Source of the DNA: CATOSD01 sp965203135
GTDB taxonomy: Bacteria > Chloroflexota > Dehalococcoidia > Lucifugimonadales > CATOSD01
Length of the DNA: 64,000 bases
Assembly: GCA_965203135.1 (NCBI GenBank)
Contig: CBDBBO010000002.1
Location: 930,001-994,000 of the forward strand
Reading direction: 5' to 3'
Made by a program: the position numbers and the translations under genes. Below the pieces are notes generated by a model. That model was not told the DNA's origin. It was given only the letters and a program-made list of their open reading frames with translations, and did no database searches. Positions 33,383 through 42,384 of the stretch are shown piece after piece (position 1 is the stretch's first letter; each line of letters begins with the position of its first letter).

Positions 33383-33411
33383 AAGTTATCACAGCGCATT
33401 CGGGTTGTCAA
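33383..33411 (-). promoter_or_regulatory. sigma-70-type promoter of the selenoprotein gene
   Basis: TTGACA at 33411-33406 and TAACTT at 33388-33383 on the minus strand, spaced by 17 bases. It lies between the ABC permease stop and the selenoprotein start, giving a leader of roughly 60 bases. Confidence 0.6.
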
Positions 33412-33453
33412 ACTCGCGGTGATAAACGGGCGCAAGCGGGAATGGGCGAGGGA

Positions 33454-34362
33454 CTACGCGCCTCGCAAGCGTGGGTCCAGTACGTCGCGAACGGCGTCGC
33501 CCAGCAGGTTGAAGCCGTACACCGCAAGGCTGAGCGCCACGCCCGGGGCGATCGCCATCCACGGCGCAAGCTCCGCGTACTGCCGGGCCGCGCCGAACAG
33601 GTCCCGTCCCCAGGACGGCGTGGGCGGCGGAATGCCCATGCCCAGGAAGCTCAGCGAGGCCTCCGTGGTGATCGCGCCGCCGAGCGTGATGCTGGCCACG
33701 ATGATGTAGGGCGCCAGGCAGTTGCGTGTTATGTGGTGCCACATGATGCGCATGTCGCTGGCCCCGATGGCTCGCGCGGCGGTCGCGTATTCGGTCTCTT
33801 TAACCGCCAGCACCTGGGAGCGGACGACTCGGGCCGCCGAGGGAACGACCACTATGCTGATGGCAAGGATGACGTTGCGGGTGCTGGTGCCTATCACGAA
33901 CATCAGCACCATCGCGACTATCAGAGAGGGGAAGGCCCAGATTATGTCCATGAAGCGCTGAGCGACGATATCTACCTTGCCTCCCCAGTACGCGGTCACC
34001 ACCGCGATGAGCGCGCCTGTGCCTGTGCCCAGGAGAGTGGCGGCGACGCCCACGAGGAGCGACACCCGGCCGCCCCATGCCACGCGGCTGAAGACGTCCC
34101 TGCCGGTGGTGTCGGTTCCGAACCAGTGGAGCGCCGACGGCCCCTGTAGGATGTCGATGCTCAGTGAGTTGGGGTCCACTGGGGCGATCCAGGGAGCGAA
34201 GATCGCCAACAGGGTGATGAGCACGAGAAGCAGGAACCCCACGAAGCCCAGCGGCTTCTGGCGAATCAAGCGGGTCGTTACTCTGAGGGCCGATGCGAAT
34301 CGGTTTTCTTCCAGAGCCGCCCGCGCGGGGCTGGCGGTGTTCCTCAGCTCAGGCGTGCTCAC
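33454..34362 (-). CDS. ABC transporter permease (DppC/OppC type)
   Basis: 302 aa. An N-terminal OppC_N segment with one helix (PLGFVGFLLLVLITLLAIFAP region) is followed by the long periplasmic stretch GTDTTGRDVFSR typical of DppC. Five more helices follow, with the EAA loop ATAARAIGASDMRIMWHH for ATPase contact. It forms the second half of the membrane channel with the gene upstream, which ends seven bases before this one starts. Substrates of the family are peptides, nickel or oligosaccharides. Confidence 0.93.
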   Translation of the reverse strand: MSTPELRNTASPARAALEENRFASALRVTTRLIRQKPLGFVGFLLLVLITLLAIFAPWIAPVDPNSLSIDILQGPSALHWFGTDTTGRDVFSRVAWGGRVSLLVGVAATLLGTGTGALIAVVTAYWGGKVDIVAQRFMDIIWAFPSLIVAMVLMFVIGTSTRNVILAISIVVVPSAARVVRSQVLAVKETEYATAARAIGASDMRIMWHHITRNCLAPYIIVASITLGGAITTEASLSFLGMGIPPPTPSWGRDLFGAARQYAELAPWMAIAPGVALSLAVYGFNLLGDAVRDVLDPRLRGA

Positions 34363-34369
34363 TGTTTTC

Positions 34370-35329
34370 TCACTCGTATCTTATGCGGGGATTGAGCCAG
34401 GCGTACAGAATGTCCACAACCAGGTTCGCCACGGTCACGAAGATAGCGATGGCGAACAGGCTGGCCTGCACCACGTTATAGTCGCGCCGTATCGTGGCGT
34501 CCAGCAGGAAACGCCCCGCGCCGGGCAGATTGAAGGCCGCTTCGACCACGACCAGGCCGCCCAGCGCGAATCCGAACTGCAGGCCCAGAATCGTTATCAC
34601 GGGGAGCATCGCATTTCTCAGGGCGTGGCGTCGAATCACTACGCGCTCGATGAGTCCCTTCGCCCTGGCCGTCTGTATGTAGTCCTCTCGCATCACCTCG
34701 AGCAGCGAGGAGCGAGCCATGCGGGACGTGGAGCCGATGAAGGCGAAGGCCACGGCGAAAGCGGGGAATATGCCCTGGAAGAAGGCGCGCGCCGGGTCTT
34801 CCCAGAACGGTATGAAGTCCAGCGGCGGCAGCCACTGAAAGACACGCAGGAGGACGATGATGATAAGGCCGGCGACCCAGAAGCTGGGCATGGACAGGCC
34901 CGAGATGGAGATTATGCGGGCAATGTAATCTAAAGGCGTGTCCTGCTTCACGGCGGACAATATGCCCAGAGGAATGCCCACGATGATCGTCAGAATGCTC
35001 GCCAGGATGACCATGTTGACGGAGATGGGCAGACGTTGGATGTACTCATCGACCACGTCGCCGCCGCCCCACGAGGACTCGCCGAAGTCCAGTCGGAAGG
35101 AATTGCCAAGCCACGTGAAATACTGGACATAGAGAGGGCGGTTCAGCCCCAACTCCTCCCGTTTCTTCTCCAGTATCTCCTGGGGGATGGCTTCTCCCCT
35201 GCCGGGCTCCGCCAGCGCTATCAGCGCGGGGTCGCCGGGCACGATGCGCATGAGGACGAACACGAGCGTCACGACCGCGTAAACGGTAACGACGGCGAGC
35301 AGGAGTCTCTTTATGATGTAGTTACGCAA
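34370..35329 (-). CDS. ABC transporter permease (DppB/OppB type)
   Basis: 319 aa. The N-terminal helix with VTLVFVLMRIVPGDPA is the DppB signature. Six helices in all, with the EAA loop YIQTARAKGLIERVVIRRHAL near the C-terminus. It pairs with the downstream permease. The substrate-binding lipoprotein lies 117 bases upstream, and no ATPase gene is in the cluster, so the DppD/F subunits must be encoded elsewhere. Confidence 0.93.
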   Translation of the reverse strand: MRNYIIKRLLLAVVTVYAVVTLVFVLMRIVPGDPALIALAEPGRGEAIPQEILEKKREELGLNRPLYVQYFTWLGNSFRLDFGESSWGGGDVVDEYIQRLPISVNMVILASILTIIVGIPLGILSAVKQDTPLDYIARIISISGLSMPSFWVAGLIIIVLLRVFQWLPPLDFIPFWEDPARAFFQGIFPAFAVAFAFIGSTSRMARSSLLEVMREDYIQTARAKGLIERVVIRRHALRNAMLPVITILGLQFGFALGGLVVVEAAFNLPGAGRFLLDATIRRDYNVVQASLFAIAIFVTVANLVVDILYAWLNPRIRYE

Positions 35330-35399
35330 CTATGGTCCCGTGTATCACAGCCTGGCGTTACGTTTAGGGGCAATCACAAGGCTTGCCCCGTGCGGCAGA

Positions 35400-35423
35400 G
35401 GGGCGCCCACGAGGGGCGCCCCC
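35400..35423. repeat. self-complementary GGGCGCCC pair in the ABC intergenic region
   Basis: GGGCGCCC (35401-35408) and GGGGCGCCCC (35413-35422) are each palindromic and can also pair with each other. They lie just after the binding-protein stop, so they might attenuate transcription into the permeases or stabilise the upstream message. Confidence 0.4.
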
Positions 35424-35446
35424 AAGTTAACTCTGGTCGGCTGTGG

Positions 35447-37552
35447 CTAGGGTTGCCCCTCCATCCACACCTCTTCGAGCGTCACGTTGTTGTAGTAGGC
35501 GGGGTCCACGTCGTGGAAGTTCTTGACCCACGGCCACCAGGCCATGCCCTCGGCCACCCAGCGCACCTGGACGCGTGGCAAGTCGTTGAAGAGTTTGCGC
35601 TCAATGTCCCAGATGATGCTCAGGCGTTTGGCTTCGTCCAGCTCCGAGAGTTGCCTGGTGAACATGTCCTCGAATTCTTCGTCACAGTAGCCGCTGAAGT
35701 TGGCCGCCGATTCGCACAGGAAGTAGTTGCCGTAGAACAGGCTGGGGTTCAAGACCGGGGCTACGCCGCCGGAGCTCCTCAGCGTGAAGTCTCGCCGGTC
35801 CGACCTGTCGGTGTAGGTCGCGCGGTCCACCACGTCCTGAACTATGTTCACCCCGATCTGCCTGAGCTGGTCCTGGGCGAACTGTGGGGTCAGCCTGCTC
35901 TCCCTGGTGTTGAGCACCATCCAGTTCAGTTCGAGCCCGTCCTCATAGCCCGCATCCTTGAGCAACTGCTTCGCCTGCTCCCTTCTGTCGGGCATGTCGG
36001 AACTGTCCAGCTTGCCAATCAGCCCGTCCAGCTCCTCGCGCGGCAGGCTCCACTTGCTCCACGGGGGCTGGAAACCGCCGACGTCGCCGGCGCCCTGGTT
36101 GAGGATCTGTGTTGACAGCGGGCGATCAAGGCCAAGGTTGAAAGCCTGGCGTACCCTCTGGTCGCCCCATACCGGGTCTTTCACCTGGCCGGACACCGCG
36201 TGCCACCAGAGGCGCGGGATGATGGAGACATTGATGTTCGGGTCGTCCTGCTTCAGTATCTTGCCCTCTTCGGGGTACAGGTACTGCATCAGGGAGTTCA
36301 TGTCCAACTGCTTGGCGCGGAAGGCGGCGAATCCCGCGGTCTCCTCGGCGAAGACGATGTCGTGTATGCCGTCCATGTAGGGAAGAATGCCGCGCCAGTA
36401 ATCGGGGTTCCTGGTCAACTCCGCCCTGCCGCCCTTCGTGTAGCCCTGCCAGACGAAAGGTCCGGTTCCTATGACCGTGGTCTCGAGGTCTTCATAGGGC
36501 AATTCGCTCGGGAAGATCGAGGCCCAGCCCGCGGAGATCATCGAGATGAGGCCCGCGTCCCTCTGGCCGAGCTTGATAACCACCTGTTGTGAGTCCGCGC
36601 CGCAAGCCACGCTCTCGATAGCGACTACGTCTTTGGCCCGCCTGCTGTGATCGACGTTGCGGTACTTGTCCAGGCTGTGGACCACGTCCTGGCAGTCGAG
36701 GCTGGTGCCGCTGCCGGGCACGCCGTCGATGGTGTGGAAGTTGATGCCTTCCTGCAGGGTTATCGTGTAGGTCAGCCCGTCGTCGGAGGTATCGAACTTC
36801 GTGGCAAGGTCGGGCACTATGACGCCCACCTCGTCGAAGGCGTACCGGAAGAGGCGGTTATATGCCGCGCCGACGCGCTGCTGGGTACGAACGGTGGTCT
36901 GGACCATGAAGTCGAAGTGCACCAGGTCGTCGCCCGCGCTCTTGCGGAGGATTCCGCCGGCCTGCGCGTCACCGGTCGTGACTGCCACAGGCGCCTCGGC
37001 GCGAATCTCGATGGACTCAGTGACGGCGGCGATGATCTGGGCCTGCTGCTCTTCCATCGCCATGGCGACTATTTCGGAGACCTTTGCCTCGGTAAGCCCG
37101 GGGCGCTCCGCCAGGGCCGCCGCAATAGCCTCAGCGACCTGGTCCTCGGTGACGCCTGGCTGTGCGCTCAGCGCCTTCGCTATCTCGTTCGCCACGTCCT
37201 GCGTGGTGACGCCGGGCCGCTGATCCAGCGCGCTGGCGATGGCCGACGCCACTTCATCGGAAGTAACGCCGGGCTGTGCGCTCAGCGCCTTGGCAATCTC
37301 ATTCGCCACGTCCGATGAGGTAAGGCCTTGCTGTTGGGCGAGGGCGTTCTGGATCGCCATCGCGACGTCCTCGGTCGTAACTCCCGGCTGCTGGGCCGCC
37401 ATTACCTGCTGGATTATGCCCGACACGTCTACCGGCGTCGGTGTCGGCGGCGCCTCCGGCTCCGCGGAGCTACACGCCGCCACGGCTAGCCCAACCAGCA
37501 CGCTGGCGGCTATCAACAACAGGGATCTGCTCGTCAAGATTGCTCTCTTCAC
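35447..37552 (-). CDS. ABC transporter substrate-binding lipoprotein (SBP_bac_5) with six N-terminal 19-residue repeats
   Basis: 701 aa from GTG 37552 (GGAGG six bases upstream). The signal peptide ends in the lipobox AVAAC. Residues about 55-168 are six tandem 19-residue helical repeats, QPGVTxxDVAxAIAxAL in consensus. The family 5 solute-binding domain starts near 195. It has the usual IVPDLATKFDTSDDGLTYTI, GTGPFVWQGYTKGG and FNLGLDRPL segments. It captures peptides or similar ligands for the permeases downstream. The repeats may act as a spacer or oligomerisation module. Its promoter overlaps the stop of the gene before. Confidence 0.92.
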   Translation of the reverse strand: MKRAILTSRSLLLIAASVLVGLAVAACSSAEPEAPPTPTPVDVSGIIQQVMAAQQPGVTTEDVAMAIQNALAQQQGLTSSDVANEIAKALSAQPGVTSDEVASAIASALDQRPGVTTQDVANEIAKALSAQPGVTEDQVAEAIAAALAERPGLTEAKVSEIVAMAMEEQQAQIIAAVTESIEIRAEAPVAVTTGDAQAGGILRKSAGDDLVHFDFMVQTTVRTQQRVGAAYNRLFRYAFDEVGVIVPDLATKFDTSDDGLTYTITLQEGINFHTIDGVPGSGTSLDCQDVVHSLDKYRNVDHSRRAKDVVAIESVACGADSQQVVIKLGQRDAGLISMISAGWASIFPSELPYEDLETTVIGTGPFVWQGYTKGGRAELTRNPDYWRGILPYMDGIHDIVFAEETAGFAAFRAKQLDMNSLMQYLYPEEGKILKQDDPNINVSIIPRLWWHAVSGQVKDPVWGDQRVRQAFNLGLDRPLSTQILNQGAGDVGGFQPPWSKWSLPREELDGLIGKLDSSDMPDRREQAKQLLKDAGYEDGLELNWMVLNTRESRLTPQFAQDQLRQIGVNIVQDVVDRATYTDRSDRRDFTLRSSGGVAPVLNPSLFYGNYFLCESAANFSGYCDEEFEDMFTRQLSELDEAKRLSIIWDIERKLFNDLPRVQVRWVAEGMAWWPWVKNFHDVDPAYYNNVTLEEVWMEGQP
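37049..37393 (-). repeat. six 57-bp tandem repeats coding a 19-residue helical unit
   Basis: Six diverged copies encode [QR]PG[VL]T-x3-V-[AS]-x2-I-[AV]-x-A-[LM] units of exactly 19 residues. Two copies are nearly identical in DNA (around NEIAKALSA), suggesting recent duplication. Confidence 0.85.
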
Positions 37553-37615
37553 CTGATTCCTCCAAACAACAGCCCGCGAGACGTAACCCGCGGGGTCTTT
37601 GAATCTGCCAGCAGA

Positions 37616-37644
37616 AAACTAGCACAGCTTGTCTGGCCTGTCAA
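37616..37644 (-). promoter_or_regulatory. sigma-70-type promoter of the ABC operon
   Basis: TTGACA (37644-37639) and TAGTTT (37621-37616) on the minus strand with a 17-base spacer, 63 bases before the GTG at 37552. The -35 box overlaps the stop codon of the preceding gene. Confidence 0.6.
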
Positions 37645-38024
37645 ATCGCATCACGGTCGCCGTAGGCTGACATGAGCACGAGTTGCATCAGCTCCATTAG
37701 CTGGCTGTGCCACTCCCAGCGCTCGTGGATGGTCTCGTGAAACTTTCGGACGCCGTCTTCGTCTCCGCGCTCGGTGAAGTCCGCCTCGCACTGCGCCATA
37801 AGACGGGCCGTAATGCGGTCTATCACTTCGTCCAGGCTGCGGAACAGGCCCGGGGGGATCCTCATCCTGGCGTCCAGAGACTTCAGGCTGGGCACGTGTT
37901 CGTCCGCCAGCAGCAACTCCGATTTCAGGAGCGCCAGCGCGGCGAACACCACCGCGGCCTCCTCGGTGTGGAGGAAGACCTTGATGTCTCCCCTCGCTCT
38001 CGCCACCTGCTCGCGTTCGTCCAT
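37641..38024 (-). CDS. hypothetical helical protein, third gene of a small operon
   Basis: 127 aa from ATG 38024, with GGAG nine bases upstream. Strongly helical and acidic with no signal or membrane segment: KVFLHTEEAAVVFAAL, LLADEHVPSLKSLDARM, then FHETIHERWEWHSQLMELM. Not recognised. It follows the retropepsin-like gene by 26 bases and the DUF5678 gene precedes that, so the three are probably co-transcribed. No metal or catalytic motif is evident. Confidence 0.68.
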   Translation of the reverse strand: MDEREQVARARGDIKVFLHTEEAAVVFAALALLKSELLLADEHVPSLKSLDARMRIPPGLFRSLDEVIDRITARLMAQCEADFTERGDEDGVRKFHETIHERWEWHSQLMELMQLVLMSAYGDRDAI

Positions 38025-38050
38025 TAGGAGCAACTCCGAATTGTTAGATA

Positions 38051-38482
38051 TCACAGAACATTGAGACCCAGAGATTGGACTTCTGCCTCGTCCAGCAAAA
38101 CCAATGTCTTGGTGCGCTGCTGAAAGAACAACGCGAATGCGGAGATGAAGTCGCGCCCGAGCAGTGACGGTATGGGGTTCTGAGCTTCGGGGATGTGCAG
38201 CTTGAGAGAAATCGAATAGTCCTGCACATCTAGTTGCGCGTCGACGACCCTCATTGGTGTCGAGCCGCCTAGACCAGTGCTGGGCGGGCCAAGTTCCAGA
38301 CTATCGACGTCCAGGCCGATATCCATCACGTCGAGAGGCGAAAGGATGGTGACGTCGGCCCCGGTGTCTACGAGAAACTCGACGCTCACGCTCCCGAGGT
38401 TGGGACGTTCGGGGAAAGCGATGGCGCAGTTGACGAAAGGCCGCTGGGCGTTTGCGCTGCCGGAGAAGTATCCTCGAATCAC
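38051..38482 (-). CDS. retropepsin-like (clan AA) aspartic protease
   Basis: 143 aa from GTG 38482, which overlaps the stop of the preceding gene as GTGA. The motif EFLVDTGADVTILSP supplies the single catalytic Asp in D-T-G. A late SLLGRDFI matches the second conserved hydrophobic-Gly element, so the active enzyme should be a homodimer like retroviral proteases. No signal peptide, hence cytoplasmic. Translational coupling to DUF5678 suggests a shared role; such pairings look common in bacteria, but I know of no defined substrate. Confidence 0.82.
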   Translation of the reverse strand: MIRGYFSGSANAQRPFVNCAIAFPERPNLGSVSVEFLVDTGADVTILSPLDVMDIGLDVDSLELGPPSTGLGGSTPMRVVDAQLDVQDYSISLKLHIPEAQNPIPSLLGRDFISAFALFFQQRTKTLVLLDEAEVQSLGLNVL

Positions 38483-38718
38483 GCGGCGGCCAGTATCAAC
38501 AGTTCGGCTTCCGCGGTCATGTGCCGCCTGATGGCGCCGCTCGCGCACAGACCTTGCGCCTTGAGTTTCGCGACGAGGTCGAAGGCATCGTCGGCCGCGC
38601 AGACTACCTGCTCTCCCAAAATCGCTATCCACTGGTTCTTGTAGTCAGCCAGCAGTTCGTCATAGTGGGCCTCGAAAAAGGCAACGTCCAGTTGGTGGTC
38701 GACGCTGTATGTCTGCAT
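38479..38718 (-). CDS. DUF5678-like small protein
   Basis: 79 aa from ATG 38718 (AGGAG ten bases upstream). FEAHYDELLADYKNQWIAIL followed by VVCAADDAFDLVAKLKAQG matches the DUF5678 pattern of aromatic strand, Gly-Lys/Asn-Trp-x-Ala, then a helix. It overlaps the retropepsin-like gene by four bases. Possibly a substrate, inhibitor or adaptor of that protease. This is inference from context only. Confidence 0.7.
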   Translation of the reverse strand: MQTYSVDHQLDVAFFEAHYDELLADYKNQWIAILGEQVVCAADDAFDLVAKLKAQGLCASGAIRRHMTAEAELLILAAA

Positions 38719-38790
38719 GATGCTCGTTCTCCTGCCCACCTGATGTGCTGGCTTTGTTATTCCAAACAATACAACGGGGCGTCACTGTGG

Positions 38791-41091
38791 TCAAATCAGC
38801 TTGCCGAGAATGGCTCGGAGGATCAACTCCGCAGCGGCCTTGTCCAGCGGCTGATTATTGCTGCCGCACTTGGGAGACTGGATGCAGCCCGGACACCCCG
38901 CCTCGCATGCGCACTCGGATATGGCCTGTAACGTGGTCGCCCATAGCCGCTCGATCAATTCGTAGCCGAGCTCCGCTATGCCGACGCCGCCGGGGTGGGC
39001 GTCGTGGATGAACACCTGCGGCCTGCCCGTGTCCGGGTGAAGCGGCGTGGTGATGCCGCCGATGTCGTTGCGGTCGCACATGGCGAACAGCGGCAGCACT
39101 CCTATGGCGGCGTGCTCCACGGCGTGCAGTCCGCCGGCCAGGTGCATCCGGTGCCGGCGTATCGTTTCAAGCGTGTCGTCCGGCACGTCGAACCACAGAG
39201 CCACGGTGTCGTAGCTCTGCGGCGGCAGGTCCACGTCCTCGCCGCCGAGCAGCTCGCCGGTCATGTGCGCCCGTCGAAAGAAGCCGACGACGGTGGTGGA
39301 CACGCGCACCTCTCCCAGGTAGACCCGCGTGTCGCCGACGTGCTTCCACCTGTACACGTGCCGAACTCGCGTGTCCGTCAGGTCGCGCGCCTGTGTGTAG
39401 TAGGGCGCGTCCTCCCTGGAGGCGTAGGCGGTGCGGGCGTCCAGGTCGAGGGACTTGACGAGATACTGCTCTCCCTGGTGTATGTACATGCCGCCGGGGT
39501 GCAGCTGGAGAAACGCGCCGAGCTCGTCGAGCGTCTCCAGTATCTGGCCGGTCTCATCGTCGACCAGGGTGTACGTGTTGGAGGACGCGGCGCGGATGTT
39601 GACCGAATCGGCGGGGTAGTAGATTTCGGGCGTGATGTGCCAGCGACCCTCCACCGCGTTGAGAAGCCCGTCTTCCTGAAGCTCGGCGGCGCACATCAGC
39701 AGGTCGGGGCCGAAGAACTCGGTGTCGGCCATGGTCAGCGGCGCCTCGTACGCGGCGCAGAGCAGGTGGGGCTTGAGGATGTACTCGTTCTCGGGCGAGG
39801 TAAGCGCGCGCTCGTGCGGGCGTCCGAAGAACGCCTCCGGGTGGCGCATCAGGTACTGGTCGAGCGGGTCGTCCAGGGCCACCAGCACACTCAGCGATCG
39901 GTCGCCGCTCCTTCCGCTGCGCGCCGCCTGCTGCCAGGCGCTGGCGATGCTTCCCGGGTAGCCGTTCAGCAGCGTGGCGTCGAGGTCGCCCACGTTGATG
40001 CCGAGCTCCAGCGCGTTGGTGGTCGCCAGCCCCAGCAGCCGGCCGTCGTATAGCTCCTGTTCGATGCGCCGCCGCTGCTCCGGCATGTAGCCGCCGCGGT
40101 AGGGCGACACCCTGTCCACGATGGCGGGGTCGGTCTCCTCGAGCTCGCGTCGCGTGTGCAGATTCACCAACTCGGCAAGCTGGCGGCTCTTGACGAACGC
40201 CAGCGTTCGCACACGGCGTCGCAGCAGTTCCGCGAATATGCGGGCGGTCTCGGTGTTGGTGCTCAGCCGGCTGCCCTCGGCGTAGTCGAGCATCGGCGGG
40301 TTCCAGAAGAGGAAGTCCTTGCCGCCGAAGGAGGAGCCGTCCCGGTTGACGACTTGAAACGGCAGTCCCGTGAGCCTCTGGGCGTGCTCGGCCGGATTGG
40401 CGACGGTCGCTGAGCACATCACGAACTGCGGGTCGCTGCCGAAGTGCCGGCACAGCCGGCGGAGCCTCCGTAGGACGTTGGCGAAGTGGGAGCCGAAGAC
40501 GCCGCGGAAGACATGGGCTTCGTCTATCACCACGTAGCGCAGATTGCGCAGCAGCCGGTACCAGGCGCGGTGATTTGGCAGGATGCCCACGTGCAGCATG
40601 TCCGGGTTGGTGATGACGACGCGGGAAGTCCGCCGAATCGCGCCCCTGTCCTGGCGGGGCGTGTCGCCGTCGTACACGGCGTGGCGCGTGGCGCGGAACG
40701 AGGATGCCGTGAGCGCGGACAGCGACTCGCTCTGGTCCTGCGACAGCGCCTTCGTGGGGAAGACATACAGCGCGCAGGCGGAGCGGTCCTCCATCAGGGC
40801 CTCGATCACCGGAAGCTGGTAGCACAGGCTCTTGCCGCTGGCCGCGGGCGTGGCGACGATGACGTTCTCGCCCCGCCGGACGTGGTTGATGGCCTCGGCC
40901 TGGTGGGTGTAGAGCGCGTCGATTCCCTGCCCCGACAGCGCATCCACAAGGCGCGGGTGAAGCGGCGCGTCCAGGTCGCCGTACTCTGCCGCGCGCGGCG
41001 GAATGCTCTCGCGGTGAACGAGCTGGTCCTTGTACCAGGGCACGTATTGCAGATAATCGAGAAAGGCGTGTACGTCCAAGCGGCTCCCCAC
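38791..41091 (-). CDS. DEAD/DEAH-box helicase with DUF1998 zinc domain (MrfA/YprA-like)
   Basis: 766 aa. RecA domain 1 has ATPAASGKSLCYQLP (Walker A), FPTKALSQDQ and DEAHVFRG (DEAH). Domain 2 has the ATNALELGINVGDLDATLL and QQAARSGRSGDRSL motifs. The C-terminus has the MrfA-type region ending CACEAGCPGCIQSPKCG, a four-cysteine zinc site, after HDAHPGGVGIAELG. MrfA is a 3'-5' DNA helicase in mitomycin-type damage repair. Length and motif order agree with that family. Confidence 0.92.
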   Translation of the reverse strand: MGSRLDVHAFLDYLQYVPWYKDQLVHRESIPPRAAEYGDLDAPLHPRLVDALSGQGIDALYTHQAEAINHVRRGENVIVATPAASGKSLCYQLPVIEALMEDRSACALYVFPTKALSQDQSESLSALTASSFRATRHAVYDGDTPRQDRGAIRRTSRVVITNPDMLHVGILPNHRAWYRLLRNLRYVVIDEAHVFRGVFGSHFANVLRRLRRLCRHFGSDPQFVMCSATVANPAEHAQRLTGLPFQVVNRDGSSFGGKDFLFWNPPMLDYAEGSRLSTNTETARIFAELLRRRVRTLAFVKSRQLAELVNLHTRRELEETDPAIVDRVSPYRGGYMPEQRRRIEQELYDGRLLGLATTNALELGINVGDLDATLLNGYPGSIASAWQQAARSGRSGDRSLSVLVALDDPLDQYLMRHPEAFFGRPHERALTSPENEYILKPHLLCAAYEAPLTMADTEFFGPDLLMCAAELQEDGLLNAVEGRWHITPEIYYPADSVNIRAASSNTYTLVDDETGQILETLDELGAFLQLHPGGMYIHQGEQYLVKSLDLDARTAYASREDAPYYTQARDLTDTRVRHVYRWKHVGDTRVYLGEVRVSTTVVGFFRRAHMTGELLGGEDVDLPPQSYDTVALWFDVPDDTLETIRRHRMHLAGGLHAVEHAAIGVLPLFAMCDRNDIGGITTPLHPDTGRPQVFIHDAHPGGVGIAELGYELIERLWATTLQAISECACEAGCPGCIQSPKCGSNNQPLDKAAAELILRAILGKLI

Positions 41092-41709
41092 CAGGCCCCA
41101 TCAAGCGGCCTCGCGCCCCATTATAGTTGGCAGCAAGGGATATTTGAACACCTGTGCGTGGAGGGTCAGGGTCTCTCGGAATGGAAGGGTCAGGGTCTTT
41201 GGGCGCGGCTCTCCGAAAAGTCTGCTCAATTCTGCTACTTGCTGCCCAATCCGTAGCTGGGAGGCCCGATGTTCCTGTCACCTTTTGTGAGCCAAGTTGT
41301 TAAGGTTCGTCACACGCATTGCGCGGAATGTCGCAGGACGGGATCCATTCGGCAATCCGTTCGGCAGGCTCAGGACAGGCTCCGTCCTACTCGCCAACCG
41401 GCGGACACAACGCTTGTCAGGTAGAAAATAGCACGTGTGTGCTGTAGAATCAAGACCGGTCAGAGATCTGCCACAACGCAACGGCGAATGGGTCGATTTG
41501 TCGGCGCGACGCAGGCTCCTACTTGACATAAGTCGTGGGAGTGGCCTCGGGCGTGGGAATTTTTGTGACACGTTTGAGAATGACTGGACCATGAATGAGA
41601 ATGGGTGTGGCGTTTGGGTTACGCGGTTGAGAACGTATGGGACACGATTTTTGGGTGGTTCCGGCTAGCGGGCGTGGGGGAGGCGCAAGTGACCGCCTAT
41701 TGGGAGTGC
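41092..41709. other. gene-free, lower-G+C stretch
   Basis: No frame with a believable start, site and composition. It holds a 13-base direct repeat AGGGTCAGGGTCT (41162-41174, 41186-41198), the second copy of the dispersed 40-bp repeat (41229-41268), and a run of degenerate GGGAAT/TGAGAATG words around 41560-41650. Confidence 0.6.
41229..41268 (+). repeat. dispersed 40-bp repeat, copy 2
   Basis: Aligns with 1637-1676 at 30 of 40 positions, in the same orientation, again in a gene-free region. Confidence 0.45.
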
Positions 41710-41955
41710 CTAGCCTGACAGGACTCCACACGGAATGCGCAAGAGCTGGTGCCTGATTTCCTGGCTGTGCGCGGCCAGGTCCACGGTGGCGAAGCGTATC
41801 AGGTGGCCTTGTATCGTGGCGTACTTGTCAATGCACTCGCCCACCGACGGATGCAGCAACACCCCGGTCGAGTCGAGGGACGCAGGCTCATCGTCGCGCT
41901 CCTGGGTTCTGTGTAAATTTGGTGGAAACCCTGTTGGTTTCCCCAACTCGGTCAC
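41710..41955 (-). CDS. hypothetical protein, 81 aa
   Basis: Starts at GTG 41955 with GGAGG nine bases upstream, five bases after the small zinc-ribbon gene. The C-terminal half has a protein-like composition (LHPSVGECIDKYATIQGHLI, then RFATVDLAAHSQEIRHQLL). The N-terminal 15 residues overlap an inverted repeat, so an earlier, longer gene may have been re-fused here. Not recognised. Confidence 0.45.
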   Translation of the reverse strand: MTELGKPTGFPPNLHRTQERDDEPASLDSTGVLLHPSVGECIDKYATIQGHLIRFATVDLAAHSQEIRHQLLRIPCGVLSG

Positions 41956-41960
41956 TGCCC

Positions 41961-42125
41961 TCAACCTCCTTGGGGTAGACCGCATTTGTCGCAGGCATGA
42001 CCTTTCATGTGCCCGACCTGTCCAACAGGGCCGTCGCAAAATCGACAAACGTTCATACGCATGAATGTCTCTCGGATTTCGTCAAACGACGGCGCTGGCT
42101 GTCTGCAACACTCGCACGAAAACAT
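41961..42125 (-). CDS. small cysteine-rich (zinc-ribbon-like) protein
   Basis: About 54 aa if started at ATG 42125 (GAGG upstream); in-frame starts at 42218 and 42389 exist. MFSCECCRQP, then NVCRFCDGPVG and GHACDKCG give seven cysteines in CxC, CxxC and CxxC spacing, plus His, typical of zinc-binding modules. It is followed by the 81-aa gene with a five-base gap. Family unknown. Confidence 0.5.
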   Translation of the reverse strand: MFSCECCRQPAPSFDEIRETFMRMNVCRFCDGPVGQVGHMKGHACDKCGLPQGG

Positions 42126-42255
42126 GAACACCTCACACGCTTCCAAATAGCCTAGTGTCGCCACCGAATACGAAACCGCACTAAACCACAACCGACGCAT
42201 TTTATGCAGAACCCTCATACCTGTTTTCTTGTATTCCACCAAATTTACGCAGGAC

Positions 42256-42384
42256 CTAGCGCCGGCTGTTACTCGCCTCTCTAACCCTGTCAACGAGTTC
42301 AGTACGGTCGCCTTTGTGTGCAAATAGTTTGTTCGCAAACTCCACATAGTACTTGGTCCAGCCGAATTCAGTATCTGATGCCAT
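42256..42384 (-). pseudogene. 42-codon coding remnant
   Basis: ATG 42384 to TAG 42258. GWTKYYVEFANKLFAHKGDR and TELVDRVREAS look like a genuine N-terminal helical segment, somewhat like that of McrB-type restriction proteins, but no downstream part is present. It ends just before an inverted repeat. Probably a truncated gene start. It overlaps the possible N-terminal extension of the cysteine-rich frame. Confidence 0.35.

Noticed and set aside
42256..42384. Naming the remnant as McrB
   Set aside because: Only 42 codons with a vague resemblance; no GTPase motifs are present.
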